From: Galerina marginata
Taxonomy: Eukaryota > Basidiomycota > Agaricomycetes > Agaricales > Galerinaceae
Direction of reading: 5' to 3'
Assembly: GCA_023014335.1 (NCBI GenBank)
Contig: JAECYW010000005.1
Coordinates: forward strand, 3,596,001 to 3,660,000
Length of the DNA: 64,000 bases
The position numbers and the translations under genes were made by a program. Shown piece after piece: positions 45,228-56,790 of the stretch (the stretch's first letter is position 1; each line of letters begins with the position of its first letter). The notes beneath the pieces were generated by a model, which had not been told where the DNA came from, searched no databases, and worked only from the letters and a program-made list of their open reading frames with translations.

Positions 45228-47252
45228 ATGCAGTTCGACCCCCCAAAACCGCGGTTCACCCGCCCCCAACAGCGCCCCAGCTCCTCCAGCTCGACGCTCT
45301 TGCACAGCAGCGGCAGCCCGCCCGGCTTCGCAAGCCCAACGAGCCCGTTCTCCTCGCCCTCTCGATCTAGAGACGTCTCACCATCACCTGGCCGAGCCCC
45401 GCCCCACGCCCTTGCCCTAGCCAACGCCTACGAGACTCCCGGACAGCACCACGGCCTGGCGACAGGAGACAGCAGTGCCTCGCTAAGCGTGAACTACGTA
45501 CCAAGCAAGTTCTCCAACCCCCTGCTATCCTCCCCTGCCGGGCCTAGACGGCGCATGACCCGCGGCGGCGCGGCGTCGGCGAGGTTGAAGGACCCGCTGA
45601 ACCCTGGGGCGGGGATGGTGCCTAAGATGGGGGGCGGCGTGGATGCGTTCCGGAGTGGGGAGGCGAGGATTGGAGGTCCTGCGGATGAGGACGATGATGA
45701 TGATGACGGGAATGACAGTGGAAGTGGGGCGGACGGCGCCTTGTTCGGGCGGGGACGAAGAGGCTCGAAGCACGCTCCAAGAAAGCTGCGGTGGAATCGG
45801 TTCAAATGGGTCCTATTCGCCGCCAACCTCCTCGTAAGTCCCCTCCCCCCCTCCCAACCTCCTATCCCTGTCATACGAACTAACCCCTTTTCCAGCTAAC
45901 GATCTACTCATTCACAACCCTCATCCTCACCCTCCTCACATGGTTCAACATCTTCCCACACGCCGCCATCCTTCGCTCGGGAAACACCCCCGAACTCGTC
46001 CTATCCACCCTCGCAGCCTGCACCGGCATCCTCGTCTGCCTCCTCGGCTGGGCCGGCCTGCTCACAAACAACCGCTCCTTCCTCGCTGTCTACACCCTCC
46101 TCCTCTGGGTCGTATTCGCGTTCATCCTCGTCCCCGGCTACCTCACCTACAAACGACGCACATTCAACCTCGAAGGAAAGATCAACCTCCAATGGTCCAA
46201 ACACCTCGGCGAAGACGGCCGGCTCACAATCCAAAACGAGCTCCAATGCTGCGGTTACTTCTCCCCCTTCGTCGAAGCCACCGTTAGCCAGACGTGCTAC
46301 GCGCGGAGCATCCTGCCGGGGTGTAAAGCGCGGTATCTGGCTTTTGAGAGGAAGGTGCTGAGGGTGTGGTATGGAGTGGCGTTTGGGTTGGTGCCGCTGC
46401 ATTTGGCGGTGATGGTGGCGGGGTTGCTGTGTGCGAACCATGTGACGTATCGGTTTGGGAAGGGGATGATGCCCAAGGCGTATAGATTGAGTGTGGCTAG
46501 TATGGCGGTTATTATGGATAATTATGCGGGGTACGTGTTTTTCCTTCGTTTTTTCTTTCTTTCTCGTCTCTCTTTTTGCTTTAGGCGTGTCTTTGTGAAT
46601 TTTTTTCCTTTTTTTGTTGCTTTTCATTATTTTTTTTCTTCGCTTCTCTATCCCTCTCCCTTCTACACCGCATACATCCAACACTAACACCCCCCCCCCC
46701 CTTCCTCCCATCTCATCCAGTCAACTAGCCGAACAATACGGCGACGAAGTAGCAGCTGACGTGCTCACCCGCTCGAGGTCGAATCTGAACTTGCAGCTCG
46801 AGGCGCTGCCTTCCGTACCGTACGCCCCGTCCGGTCCTGCTGGTGCTGGTGCTGCGGGTGCGGGTGCGGGTGCGGGTGTGAATGAGGGCCGGACGCGGGA
46901 AAGGAGGAGCCATGAACGAAGCCATGAGCGGAGCCGCGAGGGGAAATCGCATGAAGGACGGTCGCACGAAGGGAGGAGCCACGAAGGAAGGTCCCATGAA
47001 GGACGGTCGCACGAAAGCCGCTCACACGAAAGCCGCTCACACGAAGGAAGGTCTCACGAAGGACGGTCGCATGAAAGACGGTCGCACGAAAGGAGGAGCC
47101 ACGAAGGGAGGTCGCATGAAGGCAGGAGTTACGAGCCGCGCACGCCTGGAGCTGAGACGAGGACGCATGGGGGGCGCGGGGTGAGGTATGATAAGCTCAG
47201 TACGCGGGTGCCTTTTGCGGAGTCTGAGGAGGCGGGGGCGGGGTTGAGGTGA
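45228..47252 (+). CDS. tsp2: T5: tetraspanin, Tsp2 family (only intact copy)
   Basis: Exons 45228-45833, 45896-46530 and 46721-47252 give 590 residues; introns are GT-AG. The cytosolic N-terminal ~195 residues are disordered, with SLSVNYVPSKFSNPL and an acidic run, followed by spans near 196-220, 235-258 and 265-290. The large loop holds the CCG tetraspanin signature (CCGYFSPFVEATVSQTCYAR) plus two further Cys, then span 4 (VPLHLAVMVAGLLCANH) and the conserved GKGMMPKAYRLS and QLAEQYGDEVAADV tail. Tetraspanins organise plasma-membrane protein complexes; Tsp2 is a basidiomycete group. The C-terminus is extended by about fifteen SHEGR-like pentapeptides. It converges on copy E. Confidence 0.93.
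46903..47135 (+). repeat. 15-bp coding minisatellite (SHEGR repeats)
   Basis: Within the last exon of T5 a 15-bp unit close to AGCCACGAAGGAAGG repeats about fifteen times and encodes Ser-His-Glu-(Gly/Arg/Ser)-Arg pentapeptides. The result is a long, highly charged, probably disordered cytosolic tail. I do not see this array in the last exons of T1, T2, T3 or T6. A preceding Gly/Ala stretch (46840-46880) is also repetitive. Confidence 0.9.
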
Positions 47253-48084
47253 TCTACTTCCACCACCCGGCCCGTGTTCGTCTGTTTGTTCGTCTCTCCG
47301 CCCGCCTGTCCGTTCTCTCATGTGTTGAACCTTCGAGGCCTCCCTCCAGTTCCATCCTATCCATGCTATTCAGCACCGTCCAAAACGAGAGTCGTCCTGG
47401 AATCAAATTCGACCCAACCTTGCTAAAACCTATAATTAAAAAGGAGACGAACGAATTTCCACATCCACATCCACGTCCACGTCCAATACCCAACAACAAC
47501 CCCACCGAACCCAATAACGTACCCAGTTTGCTCGAACATTGAATCACGAATGCACGCACGAACTTTGTAGCTGATACTTTCATTCCACTTCTTCCATTCT
47601 TCCCCTTTTAATTAATACATGCTGATTGGACGATGCAGGATTCTTTTCTTGGTAGAGTAGTTGTATTAGTTAATTACTATTAGTGAGTACTCTAGACATT
47701 CTTTCTCTTTCTCTCTCTTTCACGTCCTCTCATTGCCCTGCCTACTGCCTGTCGCACATTACAAGTCATCGACACTCGTTCTCGTCATCATTCATACCAA
47801 AAGGACTAGCAACGTATTCCATTCATCATCATTATTACCCATGCATCATCGTCGTTTTACTTTCTGTATCCTCTTCGAGCGGTCTGTTCGATTAGCGTTT
47901 GTTAGTACGAATAATTTTCTTGGACTTCTGTGTTACGGTATGAAGCTTGGAGGCCGGATTCTCGAATCAGTACTCCCGCTACACGGTCGAGAGCCGAGAC
48001 CCGGATTCGTCCTCGAATTCTCTGCCGTGGGTTCCCATTGACACCATGTTAAAATACCGCGAACTCCAGGTCTTTTTCTTTACT
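47253..48084. other. Intergenic between convergent T5 and E
   Basis: A/T- and pyrimidine-rich sequence follows T5 (AATTAATACATG near 47611, TTAATTACTATTAG near 47668). No gene is supported; the small open frames lack support. Confidence 0.35.
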
Positions 48085-48520
48085 CTGTCAGGAAACGAAC
48101 GAAATGGCATGCGTCCGACACAGTGGACCATGAAGTGGATAATATAAGTACATAGGTTCGAAGAGATAAGCAAATAGACGGTTGAATTGAGAGCATATTT
48201 ATGAAGAGCGGTGTCTAGTGCTAAGACGCATGCGAGAATTTGGTATGCGATCCCAAGTAACTAAATTCACTACTAATGTCTTTCAAGTCCAAGAAGTGGC
48301 GCAATCCCCGTAAAAAAAAGGGAAGAAAAATACGGAAATGTGAAACGGGAAAAAAAAATATCCTGCTGAGCCAACGCCGTACGCCATCGCTGACACCTCG
48401 AAAAAGTGATTAGCTTCATGCCGTATAATGATTTTATGGGATTCACCTTTGGTCGAGCTCCTTTTCCGGCTCCTGGCCGATTATGGGGGATAGAACCGGC
48501 CTTTGGAGGAGCATTCCCGA
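48085..48520 (-). repeat. 3' flank of copy E, shared with copy A
   Basis: It is the inverted counterpart of 2883-3335. It holds the candidate post-stop intron of E (48446 to 48397 on the minus strand: GTGAATCC donor, GAAGCTAATC motif, TTCGAG acceptor), beginning 74 nt after the stop, the same distance as in copy A. Confidence 0.65.
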
Positions 48521-50297
48521 TCAAATGTGAGGCAGAAATGAGATCCATTCCACCACCGCCAACGCTCCTGGTGGGAGGTCCCGAAGCGTAGTAAGTGCCA
48601 CCACCAACAGGGCCAGTCGGGCCACGATGTAGAGCGGGATTGACACAATAAAAATGATGACTATGAATGTTTTAAGGACATTCAGCATCTCTTGAACCAG
48701 GAAATTATTCGCCAAGGATTTGGGAACAAGAAAATTGCGCCCAAAAATTGGCCAAACTTGAAGAGCACTATAAATCCCCAGTCCCAGGACCATCACCGGG
48801 ACACTTGTGATAATTGCTGAAGATATGCGCCAGATGTTGGCTTCGATGAGGGAAGGGAAGGAGAAATGCCAGCCTGCGCAATGAATGGCACCGAATAGAA
48901 TACCGACAAATGGAATGGAAATACCCACAGGAAACTCTTCCCAGTGGTCAAATTCGGATTCAGAGGACACACCAAACATATAAAACATTGGAACACCCAT
49001 TGCACCCTTGACAATGGGGTCGCATTCAAAGGCGTCTCCGATGAGGCCGATCCTCGTTATCACAGCATTTATCCCATTTGCTGGCCAACGATACAAGACG
49101 CCAGATATTATCCGCCACACCGACGACCATAGGTCCCGAAGTGTCAGATCTTTTATGCTCTGGTGCGATCTCGCGTTGGAGGATGGGATGAGATATCCAA
49201 CTTCGATCCCGTGGTCTTATAAACGAAGCAAAAGAATTAATTGATGCATAATGTGCGTAGTCTACAGTTAATGACTCACCGTCTGAGTCCTTGGACGTGT
49301 CTTCCGGTTCCTGGTTCTCGAGACGGATGATGCTAGGTATTGTAGTAATTTCAAGGGCACTGTAAGAAGGGTCTTGTGAGGCGTGTGAGCTTTGGGTTCG
49401 ATCCATGACTACTGAATGTGATGCAATCTTAGCGATAAAATTGAAAAGATCGATTCACGAACCATCATCCTGAACAACTACAGGGTCGACCGGAAGCTTT
49501 TGGGGCCTGGAGGGCAGGATGTTGACCCGGACAGCACTCTGGACATCAAGGGGTTTAAACCACCAAAACATATACATGAAGGCATTGAGGCCAGCAAACG
49601 CGAGTGTTGCAAGCTCCAGCTCAGTGGTAATCAGTCCCTGGACCCTCCGTGCAAGACATTGAGAGATAAACCAGGCTGTTTGTACGACAACCAATGCCTT
49701 CGAGAGACCGTCGCTTTTGCTTCGGTCTTGAATTTCCTCCTCCGTGGTTTGTGGCATCACTATTTTTCCGTCCTCTAGGAGTCTGTCCAGTTCATTGGGG
49801 TCGAGTACCTCAATGGGCTTGTCGTTTTTGTACAACATGAAACCTCCCATCTGAATAAAGTAACCATGACTCGTTGTCCATCCATACTCTGAACGAAAAC
49901 TTATCAGAAGCTGGGCACATGAAATATTGCAGTCATACGCGCCCTTGTATTTTCTGCCTAAACTTCGAGCTCCGTCCCACTGCCTCGTCGCCCAGAATAT
50001 GATAAGTTCTGGCGCAATAAGGGACCAGAGCATCAACTCAAACCGCCTCAATATTTTCTTCCACCACGGTTCTCCAAGGGCTGGGATATTTGGGTGAACC
50101 GACACCCATGTACACACAAATATTGTTGCTAAACAGCTCCAGACGATGTCCCATCGCGATCGTGTATCCGGACAAGTGCATTCTTGAGGGACAGTGGGAG
50201 TGATATCCGTTTGTCGGGGTAAAATGTGAGAGAGAGGAGCGGCGTCAGCATTGAAGGAACCTTGAAGCAGGTAGAGGGTGGCTAAGACTAATGTCAT
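48521..50297 (-). CDS. Copy E: multi-span membrane protein with altered intron 1
   Basis: Start at 50297 (MTLVLATLYLLQGSFNADA); an in-frame ATG-less extension upstream crosses a TATA-like box and is unlikely. Exons on the minus strand: 50297-49943, 49888-49463, 49408-49280 and 49215-48521 (534 residues if intron 1 is removed). The donor of intron 1 reads GC instead of GT, and its 54 bases are in frame and stop-free, so the transcript may keep it (552 residues). Motifs: CTCPDTRSRWDIV, HGYFIQMGGFMLY, WWFKPLDV, FGAIHCAGW, SLIEANIWRISSAIIT, final FLPHI. The linker between the two halves differs most from the other copies (ENQEPEDTSKDSD). It faces intact tetraspanin T5. Confidence 0.86.
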
Positions 50298-50350
50298 TGT
50301 AGGAACAGGGAACAAAGTCAAGTGGAGAGTCGACGTACTTTTAATGTCCC

Positions 50351-50357
50351 CTATATA
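50351..50357 (-). promoter_or_regulatory. TATA-like box of copy E
   Basis: TATATAG on the minus strand lies 54 bases upstream of the chosen ATG, a plausible spacing for a TATA box and short leader. This supports the start at 50297 rather than further upstream. Confidence 0.4.
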
Positions 50358-50379
50358 ACTGAAAGGCACGCAAGCGGCG

Positions 50380-52310
50380 TGTTAAAAACAATGCCGTTTC
50401 GTTTGTGCAAGCACGTGCAGAAGTCGCAGTTCCCAGCACCGTGATATGTTAAGTATCATTCCTGCTAGATATATCCATTCTTAAGGCAGACCGAACGAAG
50501 GAGGACTGGATTATGTATTGACGTTGAACTATATACTGGTGAGCTTTGCTGATGCGTCTACAGATGCGAGGAAACTGAAGGACAAACGAACATTCAACAT
50601 TGACGTCGTCTATTGTACGACCAAAACACACGATGTCGTACATGCAAACACATGTAGAAGTCGTGGCAGTCTCCAGCACTGCTCTTAGTATGCTGTGTAA
50701 TAATGTAAGCCTGAATAAAAGGAAATTAATGGGATGCACACATACCAGATGAAGGCGCCGTCGACAGGCCGAAACCTTTAAGATTGAAAGACGAATTATT
50801 TGAGTGGACCGACCGAAAGCCTTGCCATTACGAACACCACGAGGTCTGCGCGAAGTCTAGGCGTTGCAGAAAACGCAGAGCGAGCGTGGTATGCCAGCCA
50901 GTACCGACAGATGTAATAAGATGAGGCTTGGAACTGGCGCTGGGAGCCAGAGAATTGTCTGGATATCAGGAGCGAAAATCCGAAATACAAGGCAGGTTCG
51001 AGTCGAACTTTGGCTGGGTCCGTTGAGCAGCTGTACGAGACCAGAATAGAACGGTTGCCCCTGTAAATAAATATATACACGGCTCCAGCTGCTATTTCTG
51101 AGTATGCATAAGCGAGATCCAGCCAGGAAGGACGTTACAAGCTGCCAACTCGAAAGCAGGGTAGAGGAATATACGAGGAACGTACCACACCACCGCGTTA
51201 GGTTGCTCAAACGAGGAATTTCAGAAGCTTGACGGTTTTTGGAGCTGAGGCAGTTTCAGTCGGTTTTTGGCTAGGTTTCGTAGATGCCTAGAGACACTGG
51301 CAGACATCATCAGAATATGGTTGGAGCCTTCGAAAGCGGGGCTCCAACTCCGAGATCTGAGTGTGCCAGCATCGAAACTCAGCCAGAAGGATGACAGAAT
51401 CAGCCGTTCGAGAATCGAGCATGATGAAGGAGGAATAGAACGAAGGAGGGATAGAAGGAGGAAAGATGTCAATGATAACGGAGGGTGCGTGGGTTTGTGA
51501 AAGTCGTCGTCTCAATTCTAAAGACACAGAAAGAACGTTGGCAAGAGAAGCATAAAGCATCGGCTAGGTGAAATGTATCGAGACTTACGTCCTGCTTTTC
51601 CATCCTTGTTCGCAGCTCACACAGCAGGTTCCCCGGAAACTGGGGATCAGGTAGCAAAGCAGGTATTCCAATGACTACTGATCTCCGTCTTTGGATCGGG
51701 CATCGAGTGCGAGGCCGATTGAGTTTGGAGAGAAGATGGCATTTGGCGAGCCCTGCACTTGCTAGTAGTTCTGTGCGTAAGGTGCAATGTGCCCAGACGT
51801 GCAGTCTCACGATCTCTGTGCGGCGATGGTGGTTAGAGGGAAAAGAGGGTCAAAACTGAAAGATCGGGTTGACAAGTCTGTTCAAATACCTGAAAGCTGA
51901 AGGGCCGAGCACTCGCTCTACCTTCTCCGCGAATTGAGCGAATGGAAAAAGGGATATATACTGCCAAATGCGAGATCTGAGAAGCGTGGGCGGATTGTTC
52001 CAGAATACAAAGTCCAAGTCAAAGGAAGCATTGACAAATTCGAATTAGAAGCCTAGCACAAGACCACCTCAGGACCATTTCACCGAGGCAGAAGCACCTG
52101 CACAAGGCGACTCTGAGGCGGTGGAAATGGTGGGTAAGACCACTTGAGAGCACCTATGTGTTGCTCTTGGGTTATGCGCCTCTAGTATTGTGGAAAGCTG
52201 CTTGTTTTGGGCATGCGTCGGGGGGAAGTTGGGTGAGAAGGTCCAGACTCCAGGAAAGCGAATCCACTGCGCATCTCAAGTTGATTGACTGCACGTGACT
52301 CGTGTTCGCA
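50380..52310 (-). repeat. Repeat R, inverted copy h
   Basis: It is read on the minus strand. The GGCGCCTTCATC / TTCAAATAATT-like segment is at about 50755-50800, unit two is marked by AGAATAGAACGG and CTGAGTATGCATA (about 51045-51125), unit one by CAGCCAGAAGGATGAC (51380-51396), and the E-box junction ACGTGACTCG is at 52294. Two similar ~75-base stretches (50380-50460 and 50600-50700) suggest a small tandem duplication at its outer end. Confidence 0.6.
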
Positions 52311-52539
52311 CAAAATTGAAATCAAATCAAAGCATTCTCCCTTGTTCTCGACGACAACGACGGGCACTACGAATAACTTATGCTTGAAATTGGCTATCTC
52401 AGTCTGCAACGTCACCGCGACTGGATCTCGTGGACGGGCTCGTCGTCGTATGATGTTTCCCTATCTTGGCTCTGGCGTCGACAAAGCCCCAGGATGCTCA
52501 ACTGCTCTTAACTTATAACCCGAAAGCGTAGACGATGGT

Positions 52540-54200
52540 GAGATAGAGCAAAACAAGAATCCGTCCTCTCTTACTCACCACCGCTTGCAGTCTCGGACTG
52601 CCGCGATTATGAACGTTTCTGCTCTCCCAGCCCAAGTGCTGTCCGTTGCCCCAGCTGTACCTTATCGCTGTCGTTTAACTTTCATCTTCGTAGATTCTAT
52701 CCAACCGCGCCATCAGCATCCTCCTCGACGTCGAACGAACTTCATCCTGCGCAGTATGCCGTTTGGTCCTCCCAAACTGCACTTCAACCCTCCAACGACG
52801 ACCTGACGCTTCCAGTTCGACCGTCCTCCACAACGACGGGGGCTGCCCGTAAGGGTTCGCCATGCGCAGTGTCATTGCGCACGAGCCCCTTTTTCGTGCT
52901 CTCCCCGTCCCTACCCCGCATGCTGTAGTCATGAGCACGAACTCCTTACGCGACTCGCGGCGGCGCGAGCGGTGGTGAGGCTGAAGGACCCACTGCAATC
53001 CGGTGCCGAGATAGTGCCCAAGATGGGCGGCAGAATGGATGCGTTCCGGAGCTGCAACGCGAGGATTGGCGAGCCTGTCTATGAGGACGATGAGGACGAT
53101 GCGGATGATAGTGGAAGTGTAAGCCCAGTCCCGCCGTTACTTCTTCCCCTAGTTTTTAACCTAAACGCGCGTCTGCCAGCTAGCGACATACTCCTTAGCG
53201 ACCTTCAGCTCCACACTGCTCGCATTCAACATCTGGCTGCACGCCGACATCATCCGCACGGGGAACAGCCCCGAGCTCGTACTGGTTTTTGGGGTGTTGC
53301 CGCTGCATTTGGCGGTGACGACGGCGGGCCTGCTGTATGCGTACCAAGACGTATCAGTTGAGTGTAGCTACTATGCTTACTATAAATAACTATGCTCGGT
53401 GCGTTTTTCTTCTTTTCTTCTTCTCTCTCCCTTCTTTATTTTTTTGGGCGTGTTTTTTCTTTTAGTTTCTGCTTTATTTTCATTTTCTTCTTATTCTTTG
53501 CTCTTATATGGTTTTCGTTTGCGTTGATGAGCACCTCGACCTGCAGGTGCGGGAGCAAAACCCCAACAACAACCACAAGGAGATGACTCGGTGTGCGAAC
53601 GGTTTCTTGGCTTCTGAGCGACCGTGCGAGTCCGCTAGCGACGGGTAGGAAGATCGGAGTGAGGCGCGCTGCGCGCCTAAAGCTAAAACGAGGTCGGAAT
53701 AATGTGTAGCGTAGTCTAAACTCAATAAAACGCGGTCTGAACGAAAGCTGAACGCAGTAAAAACGCGGGGTACTCTGAGAAAGTGAAGCTTAGTCGCAGT
53801 AAGATAAAAACGCAGTGAAAACGCGGGTGCTCTGAGAAACGCGGTGGGATTCTTCTCCAAGGGGAGGCCGAGCTCTACAAAATGTACAAAAGAGTTCTTA
53901 TAATGTGCTAAGAAGGCCTAGAACCATAACACGAGGCACAGAGAGGAATGAAGGGGATTTAGATAATATATAGGGGGATTGAATTAATAAAGAAGGGAAG
54001 GGGTCGGAGGGTGGATACCAGACAGAAGCACGAGGAATTACGGACCGCGATCGCGTTTTCAGAGGCTAGAGCGCGTGAACGCTCATCAGCGTACTGCACC
54101 CCTTCTACTTTCCAGTCAACTCGCGGAACAATGCGGAGACTATGGAGCGGCGGGCGTGCTCCTGCGCTCGCAGTCGAATTAGACTTGAAATCGTAGTAAT
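52540..54200 (+). pseudogene. T6: decayed tetraspanin copy
   Basis: The flank (52540-52755) and a start MPFGPPKLHFNPP (52756) match T5 exon 1. Then come AVVRLKDPLQSGAEIVPKMG (about 52967-53028), DAFRSCNARIG, a TM-region piece (53190-53370, with LPLHLAVTTAGLLYAY), and a last-exon relic near 54110-54180. Stops and deletions separate them. A foreign-looking stretch with ~65-bp tandem repeats (53740-53850, landmark GTGCTCTGAGAAA) interrupts the tail. Confidence 0.7.
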
Positions 54201-54477
54201 ATGAGAGTGAAGTCCTCAGACCCAGACACAGATCGAACGCATGACAAACATATGAAGAGAGAACCGACGCGCCCCACTTATTGCACTCCACTTCGTCTGG
54301 CCCCCTGTCATCGATTTACTTCCGCCACCTGCCCTCGTCCGTCAGTTTGGCTTTCAGTCCCTCCGTCAGTCTTTCCGTACTCATTCCGTTCATTCTTCTA
54401 GCTTTCCTCCGGGTTCCACCTTAGCCATCAGCATCGACGAAGCGACAGTACCCACTGGAATAGACCGCAATGTTACT

Positions 54478-54720
54478 GAGGTGGAATCGGTTCAATTAGG
54501 TCCTCCTCGCTGCCAACCTCCTTGTAAGCTTTTCCTGTTTTCTTCTTCTCCCGTTGTCACTAAAGTCAATACAACTCCTTCAGCTAACGACATCCTCCCT
54601 CATGACCGGCCAACGTTCTCCACACGGGGAACGCCCCGAACTCGTGCTATAAATCCTCGACGCCTCCGCTGCGATCCTCGTCGTGCGTGCCATCAATGCG
54701 AATACAATGGCTACCGTACT
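54478..54720 (+). pseudogene. T7: tetraspanin exon1-exon2 junction remnant
   Basis: A second partial copy begins at GAGGTGGAATCGGTTCAATT (compare the RWNRFKW codons of T5), has a GTAAGC donor, a TCCTTCAG acceptor and the start of exon 2 (CTAACGACATCC, then GAACGCCCCGAACTCGTGCTA), with a stop where T5 continues. It is probably a fragment left by local rearrangement downstream of T6. Confidence 0.6.
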
Positions 54721-55350
54721 CGCCTCAAGGCTCAACCACTGGTGAAGCTTCTCAACTTTTCAACTCATTCATTTTATTTTACAGCCTTTCAAATACGAGT
54801 AACCTAGCGTTCCGTTAATTAATTTGGGCTATGCGATCAAATTGAATCTGACTATCAAGCGCAGTCGGTTACGCCCTAGATTCGTTCCTACCCTCCTTCA
54901 AGCAACTCGTAACCACATCAGATTTCTCTGACTCACCAGGTTGTATTTTCCTTTTTACATTCCCAAAAATTCCGTTGAGTCAGAATGATATAAGGTCTAA
55001 GATTCTACCCAAAAAGAGGGACCGTCAGTTTATAAACCTGAACACCTTTTACATGGACCCATAGATCGATGGGAAAATGCGCCCAAACTGAAGGAAGTCA
55101 ACTTCGTGTTTGCAACGTGATGCCCCCCTTCGGTTGTATTTTTGCTGTGTAAATAATCGTCAGGCAGCCTTGAGGACCAGACCGTACGTATTGAAAATTG
55201 TCCGGCCGTTCTAATTTGGCCTGCCAACTTGAGGCTTAAGGTGAGATACGAATAGGCACCGTCCCATTGCTAAACACAGCTTTCCCAAGACTCTCGCCAT
55301 ATAGTAGACGTGCAAGCATCTCTTGCAAATTATCTCGGACTATCTGCACT
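54720..55350. other. Intergenic; no gene seen
   Basis: No supported coding region or repeat is visible. It probably includes the promoter of the gene at 55351, but I see no clear TATA box. Confidence 0.3.
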
Positions 55351-56475
55351 ATGGAAATCATCAGCCCTGTCCTATACTTCTCCGTCCGAATTCTGCGAAT
55401 TTTTGTCCCAAAGAAACTGGCGCCAATTTCTCCTCACCCTCTCATTCCCGCCTTAGGTGTGGGAAACCGGGACTCGAAGCCCATGGACATTGGTCATTGG
55501 GCGACCACCATTCTTTCATTCCATTCCTCACCAACCGCGGTCAATGAGTGGTTAGTTACAAGCATCCGATGGTACAAGCACAAGAGCAGGATAGAGCATG
55601 AGTATCCTGTTTTCACCATTCAGCGTCAAACTGTTCCATTGATTGAACTACATCTGCGGTTTGACCGTCGTTCGTCGCCAGAGGCATTGCAAGCGACGAA
55701 AGAAGTAATTGTTGGCGACTCGGAAACATATATGGTATTCAATAATTAAATTTGAGGACCTCAATTTCCTTCTAATACTTTCCTTCAGAATCTTACCGAG
55801 AAACAGCAAAAGGATATCAGGAGAATTGTAGAACAGGAGAGGCAATTCATCATTCAAAAAGGTATAAATCGGATCTTTCATTTATCAATGACCTCCTTGG
55901 GAGAGGATGATGGCTTTGAGCCTGAAGACACCATCATGCGCTCGCACCTTTCATGTGGTCTAACTGGTTCCGAGTCCAGCGAAGTCGACCTCCTGGTGGC
56001 TTATTCCAATTTCCGTCATCCTTTTCCTCTACGTGACCTTGCTATTATTTCAAAAGCAGTCGTCGAGGAATCTGAGGCATATCTGCTGCTGTCGCAACAA
56101 GCCTACTGGCTTACCCGAACAATGGTGGATATCAGCATTGCCAAATATCTACCGCAGCGAGAAGATACTTCCGAGGATGCTTTTCGTCGTGCTGGTCGGA
56201 TCAGCCGCCTCCCATTTGTTCCGCCTATTAATATTGGAAACCCTACGGAGGTCTCTGCTCTCATCGAGAAAGTCAATCGTGCCATAGCAGAAAATGACCA
56301 ACAGGTGCGTACTTGTAATTTTACCCATTTTCTTTTGTTGACTTTACTTCAACTATCTACCCCGTAGGTATGGGCGAGATATATGGACGGTGAGGGTGGC
56401 AGAATAGCGGCTGAAGAAGCATTGGCCCAGCTTCGAGAACGCATCAAATCTGAGAGGTTAGAAGATAGAAGATAG
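55351..56475 (+). CDS. Unrecognised three-exon gene, C-terminus truncated
   Basis: Exons 55351-55734, 55789-56304 and 56368-56475 join in frame to 335 residues; introns are 54 and 63 nt, GT-AG. The first in-frame ATG is 55351. No signal peptide. The protein has a short hydrophobic N-terminus, a central charged region and a helical, coiled-coil-like end (EEALAQLRERIKSERLED). I do not recognise the family and assign no function. The stop at 56473 is created by a tandem GAAGATA duplication. Beyond it another frame continues the heptad-like pattern (IRDLEAARADVGVAM) to a stop at 56531, suggesting a recent truncation of about 19 residues. Confidence 0.75.
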
Positions 56476-56790
56476 GATCCGTGACCTCGAGGCTGCTCGT
56501 GCCGACGTAGGAGTGGCTATGGGAATGCAATAGTGTCTTTCACCCTCGTATTTAATTCATTTTGTCCCATCTCTGGTTCCCGTTTGTTGTCGTGTAAACT
56601 AAATTTTATTTTCTCATTTTATCTCTATCTGCTGGCTAAACACTGGAGTGCAGACTTGGATGCAAGGAGTAGAGGTCCAATTCGGATGAAGAGCGATTTA
56701 ACCATTCCTTCGCTGGATTTAATCCTTCGAGCATGCCTTCGTGCTCTGAAAACTAACTCTTCTTCTAAATATGAGCATGGGTAAAATTAA
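56476..56790. other. 3' flank of the 55.3-kb gene
   Basis: Pyrimidine-rich sequence without supported coding potential, apart from the displaced former tail codons up to 56533. Confidence 0.35.

Noticed and set aside
46001..47321. Antisense frames opposite tetraspanin T5
   Set aside because: They are shadows of the real exons and of the SHEGR repeat; codon patterns and motifs support only the plus strand.
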